64,000 bases of DNA from HGM04593 sp045612305 (GCA_045612305.1 JAZKYU010000049.1:1-64000), one strand, 5' to 3'. Shown: positions 52,880 through 61,897, numbered from the stretch's first letter. The notes: a model not told the origin generated them from the sequence alone. A program made the numbers and translations.

Positions 52880-54574
52880 TTATTCTAGTATCATTTCATT
52901 CACCGACGCACCAAGAGGCATCATAGGCATAACATTATCCTCGGGACGCACAGCCACGTTCAAGAGGTATGCACCCGGAGTCTCCAACATCTCTTTAATT
53001 GCATCGTCAAGTTCTGAACGATCTTTCACAAAACGTGTGGGAAAGCCGTAGGCCTCTGCTATTTTGCAAAAATCGGGATTGCTCATAGGTGTCCAAGAGC
53101 AACGGTTGTCGTAGAAGAGGTTTTGCCACTGACGCACCATACCCAAATAGCTGTTATCCATAACAACCATCTTCACAGGGCACTTTTGTTCCATAATAGT
53201 ACCAAGTTCCTGCATATTCATCTGGAAACCTCCGTCACCTGCAAAATAGCATACAGTTCTGTGGGGAGCGCCCATAGTAGCACCCATAGCTGCGGGAAGA
53301 CCGAAGCCCATAGTTCCCAAACCTCCAGAGGTTATTATGCTGTGGGGCTCTTTATACTTAAAGTAACGTGCTGCAAACATCTGGTTCTGGCCCACATCGG
53401 TAACCAGAATAGCTGTGTTGCCTGTAGCCTCACTAACTTTTCGAGCAACTTCGCCCATAAGTATCGGGCCTTCTTTAGGATTTATCGCCTTGTCGATAAC
53501 CTTTTCTTTCTCTATCGCATCAAACTCGGCAAAACGCTCTATCCACTCTTTGTGCGAAGCCTCCTCCAGCAACTCGGTGAGCATGGGAAGAGTCTCTTTA
53601 CAATCGCCCAAGACGGGTATATCGATGGGGATATTCTTGTCCATCTCCACCTTGTCTATGTCGAGGTGTATTATTTTTGCCTGTTTAGCATATGTCTCTA
53701 TGTTACCCGTAACACGGTCGCTGAAACGCATACCTATAGCAATGAGCACGTCGCACTCATTTGTGTTCATATTGGGGCCCAAGTTACCATGCATACCCAA
53801 CATACCCATACACAAGGGGTGCTCCGACGAGAACGACGAAAGACCAAGCAATGTGCGTGCTGCAGGTATATTAGCTTTTTCGAGGAAGGCAACAAGTTCT
53901 TTGTGTGCGTTACCAAGCTCAACACCCTGGCCTATAAGTGCAAAGGGGCGTTTTGCGCGGTTTATGAGACCGGCAGCCTCTTTTATAGCCTCGGCATCGG
54001 GTTTCGGGTAGGGGATGTAGCTACGTACACTCTCAACCTTCACCGGCTCGTAAAGAGTCTTTGCTATCTGTGCATCTTTTGTAAAGTCGAGGACAACGGG
54101 ACCAGGACGACCTGTGCTTGCTATGTAGAAAGCACGAGATACAGCCCACGCAACATCCTCGGCGTTGCGTATCTGGTAGCTCCACTTGCTTATAGGCTGT
54201 GTAACGCCTACAAGGTCAATCTCTTGGAAGGCGTCGCAACCAAGCACAGACGAGCTCACCTGGCCTGCGATAACAACCACGGGGGTGCTGTCGAGCAGCG
54301 CATCGCTTATGCCGGTGAGGGTGTTTGTTGCACCAGGGCCGCTGGTAACAATACACACACCAACCTTGCCCGAGCTGCGTGCATAGCCTTGCGCCGCGTG
54401 AACGGCCGCCTGCTCGTGACGTACAAGCACTTGACGGAAGTTTTCCTTATAATCGTACAAACAATCGAATACCGGTATTATGGAGCCACCCGGATAGCCA
54501 TAGAGCGTGTCCACGCCTTCGTTTATCAAAGAACGAAGAAGGGCTTCACCACCAGTAATTAGTTCTTTATTCAT
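52880..54574 (-). CDS. ilvB: Acetolactate synthase large (catalytic) subunit
   Basis: A 564-residue TPP- and FAD-dependent enzyme that makes acetolactate or acetohydroxybutyrate. The catalytic glutamate is in LVRHEQAAVHAAQGYARSSG, and the TPP-diphosphate motif is GDGGFQMNMQELGTI. QEIDLVGVTQPISKWSY marks it as an anabolic AHAS instead of a catabolic AlsS. Second gene of the operon, 22 bases after ilvD. Confidence 0.96.
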   Translation of the reverse strand: MNKELITGGEALLRSLINEGVDTLYGYPGGSIIPVFDCLYDYKENFRQVLVRHEQAAVHAAQGYARSSGKVGVCIVTSGPGATNTLTGISDALLDSTPVVVIAGQVSSSVLGCDAFQEIDLVGVTQPISKWSYQIRNAEDVAWAVSRAFYIASTGRPGPVVLDFTKDAQIAKTLYEPVKVESVRSYIPYPKPDAEAIKEAAGLINRAKRPFALIGQGVELGNAHKELVAFLEKANIPAARTLLGLSSFSSEHPLCMGMLGMHGNLGPNMNTNECDVLIAIGMRFSDRVTGNIETYAKQAKIIHLDIDKVEMDKNIPIDIPVLGDCKETLPMLTELLEEASHKEWIERFAEFDAIEKEKVIDKAINPKEGPILMGEVARKVSEATGNTAILVTDVGQNQMFAARYFKYKEPHSIITSGGLGTMGFGLPAAMGATMGAPHRTVCYFAGDGGFQMNMQELGTIMEQKCPVKMVVMDNSYLGMVRQWQNLFYDNRCSWTPMSNPDFCKIAEAYGFPTRFVKDRSELDDAIKEMLETPGAYLLNVAVRPEDNVMPMMPLGASVNEMILE

Positions 54575-54596
54575 CGGTTGTTGTTGTTTAAGCTGT

Positions 54597-56399
54597 TTAT
54601 TCTATAATTCTTACACCACCTTTATCGGCCGAGCTCACCATGTTGGCGTAGGCCTTAAGGCTCTTCGATATTACTCTGTCGCGTGTGAGGGGGAACATCT
54701 CGCGTGCAGCAAGTTCCTCGTCGGTAAGTTTCACATTAATTGAACGCGCAGGAATATCTATCTCTATGATGTCGCCGTCGCGCAACTTGCCTATATTTCC
54801 ACCAGCTGCGGCCTCGGGTGATATGTGACCGATGCTCAAGCCCGATGTTCCACCACTGAAACGACCGTCGGTGATGAGCGCACATTCTTTGCCCAAGTGG
54901 CGTGATTTTATGTATGATGTAGGATAGAGCATCTCTTGCATACCGGGACCACCCTTGGGACCCTCGTAAACAATTACCACAACATCGCCGGCCTTAACAT
55001 CGCCACCCAAGATGCCCTCTACGGCTGCGTCTTGCGAGTCGAAGACCTTTGCTGTACCGGTAAATTTCCAAATGCTCTCGTCGACACCCGCAGTTTTCAC
55101 CACGCAACCATCTTGCGCAATGTTTCCAAACAGGATAGCGAGGCCGCCGTCTTTTGTATAGGCGTGCTCGAGGTCGCGTATACAGCCGTTCTCACGATCG
55201 GTATCGAGAGAGTCATAATTCTCGCTATGCGAGCCCATAGTGTTGCTGAACACGTTTGCAGGGCCTGTGCTGTAGATGCGCATAGCCTCAGAGTCGATAT
55301 TCTCGCCCGTGATACAATATTTTGCAATATCCTCGGCAAGGGTTGCGCCGTTCACACGTTTCAAAGAGGTGTTCAAGAGACCACCTTTTGCAAGCTCACC
55401 CATAATACCTATGATACCACCAGCACGACCACAGTCTTGAACGCTGTATTTGGGGCCGTTAGGAGCCAACTTGCAAAGACAGGGCACGCCACGGCTCAAA
55501 CGGTCAATATCGGCCATTTTAAAGTCGACACCAGCCTCCTGAGCAACCGCAAGGAGGTGAAGGATGGTGTTTGTTGAGCCACCCATCGCAATGTCGAGTG
55601 TCATAGCGTTGAGGAACGCATCGCGCACAGCTATGCTGCGTGGCAACACGCTATCGTCACCCTCCTCGTAATATTTAAGCGCATTTGTAACAATCTGCTT
55701 AGCGGCATCCTTGAGTAGCTGTATGCGGTTGGTGTGTGTTGAAAGTATTGTACCATTACCGGGCAATGAGAGACCGATAGCCTCGGTCAAAGAGTTCATT
55801 GAGTTGGCAGTGAACATTCCCGAGCAGCAACCACAACCGGGGCAAGAACGTTTCTCAACCTCGGCAAGCTCCTCGTCGCTCACACTTGTGTCAGCTGCTT
55901 TAACCATCGCCGAGATAAGGTCGAGGTTTTCGCCCTTCCAAGTACCCTTCTCCATAGGACCACCCGAAACAAACACGGTGGGGATATTCAAGCGCATAGA
56001 GGCCATGAGCATACCCGGGGTTATTTTGTCGCAGTTTGATATGCAGACAAGTGCATCAACCTTGTGAGCGTTGCACATATACTCAACGCTGTCGGCGATA
56101 ATATCGCGCGAGGGCAAAGAGTAAAGCATACCATCGTGGCCCATAGCAATACCGTCGTCTATGGCTATAGTATTGAACTCTGCTGCGTAGCAACCGAGTT
56201 TCTCAATTTCGCGTTTCACAATCTGGCCAGCCTCGTGCAAGTGTGTGTGGCCGGGCACAAGTTGTGTAAATGAGTTGGCAATAGCTATGATGGGCTTGCC
56301 AAACATTTCGCGTTTCATTCCGTTTGCAATCCACAACGCTCTTGCTCCGGCCATACGACGGCCTTCGGTGCACTGTGAACTTCTCAATTTATTTTTCAT
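54597..56399 (-). CDS. ilvD: Dihydroxy-acid dehydratase
   Basis: A 600-residue iron-sulfur enzyme that dehydrates dihydroxy acids to the 2-oxo acids of valine and isoleucine. Cluster cysteines are in CISNCDKITPGM and CPGCGCCSGMF. GRFSGGTSGLSIGHISPEAA near the C-terminus is the family signature. It is first in the operon; its ATG lies 70 bases beyond the leader terminator described at 56470-56503. Confidence 0.97.
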   Translation of the reverse strand: MKNKLRSSQCTEGRRMAGARALWIANGMKREMFGKPIIAIANSFTQLVPGHTHLHEAGQIVKREIEKLGCYAAEFNTIAIDDGIAMGHDGMLYSLPSRDIIADSVEYMCNAHKVDALVCISNCDKITPGMLMASMRLNIPTVFVSGGPMEKGTWKGENLDLISAMVKAADTSVSDEELAEVEKRSCPGCGCCSGMFTANSMNSLTEAIGLSLPGNGTILSTHTNRIQLLKDAAKQIVTNALKYYEEGDDSVLPRSIAVRDAFLNAMTLDIAMGGSTNTILHLLAVAQEAGVDFKMADIDRLSRGVPCLCKLAPNGPKYSVQDCGRAGGIIGIMGELAKGGLLNTSLKRVNGATLAEDIAKYCITGENIDSEAMRIYSTGPANVFSNTMGSHSENYDSLDTDRENGCIRDLEHAYTKDGGLAILFGNIAQDGCVVKTAGVDESIWKFTGTAKVFDSQDAAVEGILGGDVKAGDVVVIVYEGPKGGPGMQEMLYPTSYIKSRHLGKECALITDGRFSGGTSGLSIGHISPEAAAGGNIGKLRDGDIIEIDIPARSINVKLTDEELAAREMFPLTRDRVISKSLKAYANMVSSADKGGVRIIE

Positions 56400-56469
56400 A
56401 TCTATATTATCTCTTTTGTCGTGCGGGAGCAGCTCTTTTTGCTACGCACCGCAGTATGTATTACATTCA

Positions 56470-56503
56470 ATAAAAAAGCCCTCCTCATTTAACAGAGAAA
56501 GGC
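56470..56503 (-). terminator. Attenuator terminator in the ilvD leader
   Basis: On the minus strand GCCTTTCTC (56503-56495) pairs with GAGGAGGGC (56486-56478), nine pairs with two G-U, around an 8-base loop, followed by six T residues (56477-56472). It stands upstream of the first structural gene, so it can only act as an attenuator. Its left arm can instead pair with 56523-56531. Confidence 0.85.
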
Positions 56504-56522
56504 ACATTTGATATTGTACACA

Positions 56523-56531
56523 GCCCATCTC
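56523..56531 (-). promoter_or_regulatory. Antiterminator arm of the ilv leader
   Basis: GAGATGGGC on the minus strand pairs with the terminator left arm GCCTTTCTC at eight of nine positions (one U-U mismatch, one G-U pair), which would prevent the terminator from forming. It overlaps the stop codon of the leader peptide (56530-56532). Confidence 0.75.
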
Positions 56532-56595
56532 ACCCTACTTGTTCCAATAGGACGACCACATTAACGAGGGTTAAAATGACTGATTGTGACAACAT
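56530..56595 (-). CDS. ilv operon leader peptide, 21 aa
   Basis: Starting at the ATG at 56595 (read leftwards), a 22-codon frame ends in TGA. Twelve of its 21 residues are branched-chain: L2, V6, I7, L8, L10, V11, V13, V14, V15, L16, L17 and V20, including an uninterrupted V-V-V-L-L run. This composition, directly before ilvD and in front of a terminator, is the hallmark of leader peptides whose translation senses charged Val/Leu/Ile tRNAs. A hairpin (CCTATTG/CAAGTAGG with one bulge, 56535-56552) covers its last codons and could be the pause or protector stem. It is too short to be noticed by normal gene calling. Confidence 0.85.
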   Translation of the reverse strand: MLSQSVILTLVNVVVLLEQVG

Positions 56596-56641
56596 TATTC
56601 TCTAATTATTATGCCCTTGCGCTATGGAAGGTATTTGCACG

Positions 56642-56672
56642 CAAAAATAGTTTCTTTTTTCAGCATAACAAA
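56642..56672 (-). promoter_or_regulatory. Bacteroidetes-type promoter of the ilv operon
   Basis: On the minus strand: TTTG (56669-56672), 19 bases, TATTTTTG (56642-56649). Exact consensus. The transcript would start near 56635, giving about 40 bases before the leader peptide and about 235 bases before ilvD. Confidence 0.82.
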
Positions 56673-56862
56673 AAAAATAATAGAAAAATAGCTGTTTTAT
56701 ATCAAAAAAACAGGATATCGCCCCTTTCGTTTTAATAAATAGCAGGTTTTACTGTTTTTTACGAGCAAAAAAGTCAAAAGAGGAGGCACATTTATTACTT
56801 TTATCTATCGTTATTATAGAAACACCTTATACTATTTTTAACTTTATTGGGAAATTTTGTGG

Positions 56863-56870
56863 TATCTTTG
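56863..56870 (+). promoter_or_regulatory. -7 box of the AspT-family transporter gene
   Basis: TATCTTTG is an exact -7 match 27 bases before the ATG. No -33 element at standard spacing. The remaining sequence between the ilv promoter and this box is AT-rich and shows nothing else. Confidence 0.55.
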
Positions 56871-56897
56871 CAGGCAAATTAGAAAAACAGAGAAAAA

Positions 56898-58571
56898 ATG
56901 GATTTTTTATTGACTTTATTGGAAGGAGTGCAAGGCCAGTGGAGCGGAGGCGTAGCCCACTCTATGATTATTCTGGCCCTCACCATAGCTTTTGGTGTTA
57001 TGCTAGGACGCATTAAAGTTGCAGGAATTTCTTTTGGTGTAACTTGGATACTTTTTGTGGGTATACTTTTTGCGCATTTTGGTTACACGCTGAACAGCGA
57101 CCTGCTGCACTTTGTAAAAGAGTTCGGACTAATATTGTTTGTATTCTCCATAGGCTTGCAAGTGGGCCCGGGTTTCTTTTCGAGCTTTAAATCGGGAGGC
57201 TTAACCCTCTGCCTCATCACCTGCACCATCGTTCTTTTCGACGTGCTCACCGCTATAGGAGTACATTTTGCAACCGACACACCCATAACCACAGTGACAG
57301 GTATCTTGTCGGGTGCGGTGACCAACACGCCCGGCCTTGGTGCTGCACAGCAGGCTTACCGCGACATAACGGGAACATCGGCCACAGACATTGCGCTTGG
57401 ATACAGCGTAGCCTACCCTCTTGGTGTTATTGGCTGCATCTTGTCTATGCTGGCAATAAAAGCTGCACTATACAAAAAAGACATAACAAACAAAGGCGAC
57501 GAAAGCAAAAAAGAGCTCAAAGTAGAGCCTTTGACCATAGAGGTTAAAAACCCCACCATCGCAGGAAAATCGCTTGCATCTATACGCCACAGCCAAAATT
57601 ACGACTTTGTTGTGTCGAGAATTTTTCACGCCGACACCAAGGAGATTGAGATTGCAAACTCAAACAGCACGATGAATGTGGGCGACAAATTCCTTGTAAT
57701 TGTGAGGCCCTCGCAGCGCGAAAGCATACTCAACCTCTTCGGTAACGAGTGTATTGTAGACTGGGACAAGGCCGGAGCACAGTTCAAGGCCAAGAAACTT
57801 ATTGTAACAAACCCCAAGCTAAACGGCGTGATGCTGTCGAAGCTCAACTTGCGCAACAATTTCAAGGTTAACCTCACACGCGTAAACCGTGCCGGTATAG
57901 ACCTCGTTGCAGCCCCCGACCTGCGCTTGCAGCTTGGCGATATTGTAACCGTTGTAGGCTTGGACAGCGCCGTGGGCAACGTGAAGCGCATTTTGGGTGA
58001 TTCACGCAAACGCCTCGACCACCCCAACCTCATACCCATCTTCATAGGTATAGCGCTTGGCTGTATCTTGGGTAGCCTCCCCATCTTCATCCCCGGAATG
58101 TCGCAACCCGTCAAGCTGGGACTTGCGGGCGGCCCGCTCATCGTGGCTATACCCATCAGCTACTTTGGCCCAAAATACAAGCTTGTTACATACACCACTA
58201 TGAGCGCCAACCTGATGATACGCGAGATAGGTATATCGCTTTTCCTTGCCTGCGTGGGACTGGAAGCCGGCAAGGCCTTTGTAGACACACTTGTAAACAA
58301 CAACGGTTTTATGTGGGTTGTTTATGGAGCTATAATTACTATACTCCCCTTGCTCATTGCCGGTTGCGTGGGACGTTTTATACTCAAGATACCCTACAAC
58401 ACGCTTATAGGTGTTATGTCGGGCTCTTGCACAAACCCTCCCGCACTTGCGTTTGCCAACGAGCAAGACAAGAACAGCGACAAAGCCTCTGTGGGTTACG
58501 CTACCGTTTACCCCCTTGCAATGTTCTTGCGCATACTCACCGCGCAACTTATGATACTCTTGTTCTGCTAG
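56898..58571 (+). CDS. Putative transporter of the AspT/YidE-YbjL family
   Basis: A 557-residue inner-membrane protein. Two hydrophobic halves (about 1-195 and 375-557), each with the AspT repeat (GLILFVFSIGLQVGPGFFSS and IGISLFLACVGLEAGKAFVD), flank a soluble middle with two RCK_C/TrkA-C-like domains (about 205-365). Related proteins are the aspartate:alanine exchanger AspT and the uncharacterised E. coli YidE and YbjL. The substrate is unknown. It is divergent from the ilv operon and has its own terminator. Confidence 0.9.
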   Translation: MDFLLTLLEGVQGQWSGGVAHSMIILALTIAFGVMLGRIKVAGISFGVTWILFVGILFAHFGYTLNSDLLHFVKEFGLILFVFSIGLQVGPGFFSSFKSGGLTLCLITCTIVLFDVLTAIGVHFATDTPITTVTGILSGAVTNTPGLGAAQQAYRDITGTSATDIALGYSVAYPLGVIGCILSMLAIKAALYKKDITNKGDESKKELKVEPLTIEVKNPTIAGKSLASIRHSQNYDFVVSRIFHADTKEIEIANSNSTMNVGDKFLVIVRPSQRESILNLFGNECIVDWDKAGAQFKAKKLIVTNPKLNGVMLSKLNLRNNFKVNLTRVNRAGIDLVAAPDLRLQLGDIVTVVGLDSAVGNVKRILGDSRKRLDHPNLIPIFIGIALGCILGSLPIFIPGMSQPVKLGLAGGPLIVAIPISYFGPKYKLVTYTTMSANLMIREIGISLFLACVGLEAGKAFVDTLVNNNGFMWVVYGAIITILPLLIAGCVGRFILKIPYNTLIGVMSGSCTNPPALAFANEQDKNSDKASVGYATVYPLAMFLRILTAQLMILLFC

Positions 58572-58588
58572 AGTTTATCGCACAAATA

Positions 58589-58634
58589 AATAATAACGCC
58601 CGACAAGAAAACTTCGTCGGGCGTTATTATTTTG
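58589..58634 (+). terminator. Intrinsic terminator after the AspT-family gene
   Basis: AATAATAACGCCCGAC (58589-58604) pairs perfectly with GTCGGGCGTTATTATT (58616-58631), followed by TTT. Confidence 0.92.
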
Positions 58635-58712
58635 TATCTATATTCTTAGCGAACAAGCTTTCTGTTGCCCCCTATGTAAAAACCTTTTGCAGGAGACGAT
58701 TAAGACTTATTT

Positions 58713-59729
58713 TCAACGAACGTTTCTCTCCTTAAGCACAACATAAATTATAACAGGAGCGCCAAGCAGAGGAGTTATGGCTGCAAGAGGCAAAAGCCCG
58801 CTTTCTCCCGGTAGCTGCGTTGCTAAATTACACAAAAGAGCAACACCACCACCCAACACCATGGTAAGCGGGAGCAAAACACGGTGGTTTGCTGTGCCAA
58901 GAGCCAAACGCGCCAAGTGAGGCACTGCAAGACCTATAAAAGAGATGGGGCCGCAGAAGGCTGTAACGGTTGCAGTTATAGCACCCACAATAAGCAGCAA
59001 AGAGCCTCGCAACAGCTTTGTATTAACACCAAGATTGCGTGCATACATTTCGCCCAGCAATATCACATTGAGCGGTTTCACAAGAAGCAGAGCTGCAAAA
59101 AGCAACAAAAGGAGCACCCCTGAAAAGAGAGGCAACAACTCGACAGAAACACCACCAAAACCTCCCATACCCCATATGAGATAAGAGTGCACTCCCTCGG
59201 CTGTGGAAAAATAATTGAGCAGGGTTATCGCCGACGACGCAAGGTAGCTTATTGCAAGGCCGGCTATGAGAAGATAAATATTATTGGACAAAAGATGCGA
59301 GAGAGAGAGCACCAAAGCTATAATGAGCAAAGCCCCCAAGAAGGCTCCCGAAAGCATCAGCACATAGCTACCAACGCCTGCAACACCTTGCAGCAGAAGC
59401 ATAACCACCGCAACGCCCAAGCCCGCGCCACTATTTATGCCAAGTATCTCGGGGCCGGCAAGAGGGTTATTGAAGAGTGTTTGCAATAACAAGCCTGCAA
59501 CAGAGAGCGACATACCTGCAAGGAGCGCTGTAACAGCCTGCGGCACACGAGATTGCAAAACTATAAGCCTCCACCCTTCGTTGCCTGCGTCGCCACCCAT
59601 AAGCACGTCGACCACAGCTGTAGAAGGCAGGCTCACCGAGCCACAAAATATATTTGCAAAAAAGAGCATCAGGAGTAACCCTGCCCCTGCAACAAAAAAG
59701 AGAATGTATTTATTATGGCAACTTCTCAT
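58713..59729 (-). CDS. FecCD/BtuC-family ABC transporter permease
   Basis: A 338-residue inner-membrane protein with about ten helices, of the iron-siderophore/cobalamin permease family. Signatures are LQSRVPQAVTALLAGMSLSV, GLLLQTLFNNPLAGPEILGI and, near the C-terminus, FIGLAVPHLARL, the cytoplasmic ATPase-coupling helix. It overlaps the substrate-binding lipoprotein gene by 17 bases. The ATPase gene that usually follows is absent: the next gene is on the other strand. Confidence 0.93.
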   Translation of the reverse strand: MRSCHNKYILFFVAGAGLLLMLFFANIFCGSVSLPSTAVVDVLMGGDAGNEGWRLIVLQSRVPQAVTALLAGMSLSVAGLLLQTLFNNPLAGPEILGINSGAGLGVAVVMLLLQGVAGVGSYVLMLSGAFLGALLIIALVLSLSHLLSNNIYLLIAGLAISYLASSAITLLNYFSTAEGVHSYLIWGMGGFGGVSVELLPLFSGVLLLLLFAALLLVKPLNVILLGEMYARNLGVNTKLLRGSLLLIVGAITATVTAFCGPISFIGLAVPHLARLALGTANHRVLLPLTMVLGGGVALLCNLATQLPGESGLLPLAAITPLLGAPVIIYVVLKERNVR

Positions 59730-60834
59730 AATATCTCAAACTATAACCAGGGAGTAACGAGGGATGAAATATCGCAACAAGCTCGGCAAGCAACAAATCG
59801 GGGTGAAAAGCCGTCTCCTCGAAAAGAGCCTTCTCTCCCGTATTACACGCATAGATATTACCCTCTTTATGAGGACGAAAGTGAGCATATCCGGCAAACT
59901 CCTCGAGCAAAGATGCACGGCTCTTGTTAAAAAGCGAATTATACTTCAAAAGCCAAAAATCGGCATCGGCAGCACAGGCCAGCACCGTTTCGAACGATAA
60001 GGGACACGAGCCCGCACCCTTTCTGTCGGCAAACAAATAGCGAGCACCCGCCACGCTATACATCTGCCCCATCGTGCTTTGCCCGGCCGGCACATACCAC
60101 GCATTGTGGCTCTTGAGTTCACACATAAGTGTTGGGCGATGGGTTACACCATCTGCAAGTGCCGCCAAGCTATCATACCTCTCACACACGGCAGCAAAAA
60201 TTGAATCGGCCTGGGTTGCACGCCCAAAGAGACGCCCATAGAAACGCACCCATTCGGCTGCAGCAAGAGGCGATTTTTCCATATATTCAGCACACTCCAC
60301 TATGGGGTAATTCAATTTGTCGAGCTTGCCATACCCCCCGTTCTCGAACGGGAGAGCAAAAACAGCATCGGGAGAGAGCGACACCACACACTCGGCATCA
60401 ACATCGTACGAGCTGCCACAATCGACCACATCGCCCGCGCCCACAGCAGCTGTCACCCGCGAAGGGGGCATAAAAGCCACATCGCACACACCTTTTATGC
60501 TCTCGAAGCAACCAAGTTCCTCGACAAGGGCAACGTGCACCGAGGAGAAGAGAAGCGTTCTCTTCAGGGGTGTGCGCAACACTGTTCCTTGCGGCATATT
60601 GCAAGGTAGCGGAGCATCGGCTGGGACAAGTAAGTAGCGGTTTAGCAAACCTCTCCCCCACGGATTTTTCACCTCCACAACAAGCAGGCTGTCGTAGTCT
60701 ATCATCTGCAAGAGGGTTGAGTAGCGCAAGGGTATGGTATCTCCCGCACCCAACGCACTCACAGGAGCACCCTCTCCCCCGCACGATAGCAAAAGAGAGG
60801 CTAAAAAGAGTATTGCAAACAGACGTTTAAGCAT
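59713..60834 (-). CDS. FecB/BtuF-like substrate-binding lipoprotein
   Basis: A 373-residue lipoprotein with the signal LKRLFAILFLASLLLSC (acylated Cys within LLSC-GGEG). The body has two alpha/beta lobes of the class III binding proteins for siderophores or cobalamin: FSSVHVALVEELGCFESIKGV and, in the second lobe, FETVLACAADADFWLL. I start at 60834; an ATG at 60852 adds six residues before the signal. It overlaps the aromatic biosynthesis gene upstream by eight bases, so it is translated in the same operon. Ligand unknown, iron chelate or corrinoid likely. Confidence 0.85.
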   Translation of the reverse strand: MLKRLFAILFLASLLLSCGGEGAPVSALGAGDTIPLRYSTLLQMIDYDSLLVVEVKNPWGRGLLNRYLLVPADAPLPCNMPQGTVLRTPLKRTLLFSSVHVALVEELGCFESIKGVCDVAFMPPSRVTAAVGAGDVVDCGSSYDVDAECVVSLSPDAVFALPFENGGYGKLDKLNYPIVECAEYMEKSPLAAAEWVRFYGRLFGRATQADSIFAAVCERYDSLAALADGVTHRPTLMCELKSHNAWYVPAGQSTMGQMYSVAGARYLFADRKGAGSCPLSFETVLACAADADFWLLKYNSLFNKSRASLLEEFAGYAHFRPHKEGNIYACNTGEKALFEETAFHPDLLLAELVAIFHPSLLPGYSLRYYEKLP

Positions 60835-61897
60835 CGTTTTTGTTGTTAACAATGAGCAACTGACGGCGTATGCTCTCGGTGTGTATGGTTTCGAAAAGTT
60901 CGTGCACTACGTCGGCACTTAAATTATAGGCCTCGCCAAGTGCCGCACAGCGCTCCATTGTCTCCTTGTAACGATAGGGCTGAAAAACCGTCACGCCCAT
61001 CTTTTTCTTCAGTTCACCTATCTCGCTAGCCACATCCATACGTTTAGAGAGGAGCGCTATAAGCTCGTTATCTATAGCATCTATCTTCTTTCTGTAGGCC
61101 GAAAGGTCGACACCCTCGGCAACCGAAGAACGGCGCACAAGAGCCGACAAGACTGCACGCAGGTCACTTGGCGTTATTTGCTGACGAGCATCGCTCAAAG
61201 CACACGACGGGTTAGCGTGTACCTCTATCATCAAGCCATCGAAGTTCAAGTCCATCGCTTGTTGCGAGAGCCCCTGCACAAGCTCGCTCTTGCCGGCTAT
61301 GTGGCTAGGATCACAAATAAGGGGTAGCTGCGGGAAACGGTTTTTAAGTTCCAACGCTATCTGCCACTGTGGCGAGTTGCGAAAAAGTTTCTCACCATAG
61401 GACGAGAAACCGCGATGCACGGCACACAAGCGTGTCACCCCACAATTATTAAGACGCTCAAGAGCGCCCACCCACAACTCGAGGTCGGGGTTTACAGGGT
61501 TTTTCACAAGCACAGGCACATCCACGCCGCGTAAAGCTTCGGCAACCTCCTGCACTGCAAAAGGGTTGGTTACTGTACGTGCGCCCACCCACAGCACATC
61601 GATGCCAGCCGATAGAGCAGCCTCAACGTGCGCTGCGGTAGCTACCTCTGTGCCCACAGGCATAGAAAACTCTTTTTTTACACGCGCAAGCCACTCAAGA
61701 CCACGCGCGCCCACACCCTCGAAACAGCCTGGACGCGTACGGGGCTTCCAAATTCCAGCACGAAAGAGCTGCACCCCCGCACTTGCAAGAGAAGCCGCAA
61801 CATCCATCACCTGCGCCTCGTTTTCGGCACTGCAAGGGCCTGCTATCACGATAGGGCGTTTACCACCCGAAAATATATCTATCTCGTCAATCTTCAT
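60827..61897 (-). CDS. Bifunctional DAHP synthase / chorismate mutase
   Basis: A 356-residue fusion. Residues 1 to about 255 are a type I-beta (KdsA-like) 3-deoxy-7-phosphoheptulonate synthase: VIAGPCSAEN, FRAGIWKPRTRPGCFEGVG, CDPSHIAGK and IEVHANPSCALSDARQ. From about 270 a type II chorismate mutase follows (YRKKIDAIDNELIALLSKRM, then EIGELKKKMG). It joins the first step of the shikimate route with the branch to Phe and Tyr; the mutase part may also confer feedback control. It overlaps both neighbours (8 and 11 bases). Confidence 0.95.
   Translation of the reverse strand: MKIDEIDIFSGGKRPIVIAGPCSAENEAQVMDVAASLASAGVQLFRAGIWKPRTRPGCFEGVGARGLEWLARVKKEFSMPVGTEVATAAHVEAALSAGIDVLWVGARTVTNPFAVQEVAEALRGVDVPVLVKNPVNPDLELWVGALERLNNCGVTRLCAVHRGFSSYGEKLFRNSPQWQIALELKNRFPQLPLICDPSHIAGKSELVQGLSQQAMDLNFDGLMIEVHANPSCALSDARQQITPSDLRAVLSALVRRSSVAEGVDLSAYRKKIDAIDNELIALLSKRMDVASEIGELKKKMGVTVFQPYRYKETMERCAALGEAYNLSADVVHELFETIHTESIRRQLLIVNNKNDA

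Noticed and set aside
53123..54562. 479-codon plus-strand ORF opposite ilvB
   Set aside because: ilvB is unmistakable on the other strand; the opposite frame is a codon-bias shadow rich in Cys, His and Tyr.
56535..56561. Alternative leader ORF starting at the ATG within GTTAATGTGG (8 codons)
   Set aside because: It encodes a short peptide with two Trp and no Val, Leu or Ile; the overlapping 21-codon frame fits the operon function.
56470..56640. T-box, or riboswitch, upstream of ilvD
   Set aside because: No T-box sequence or known aptamer core is visible, and the V/L/I-rich leader ORF explains the terminator and antiterminator better.
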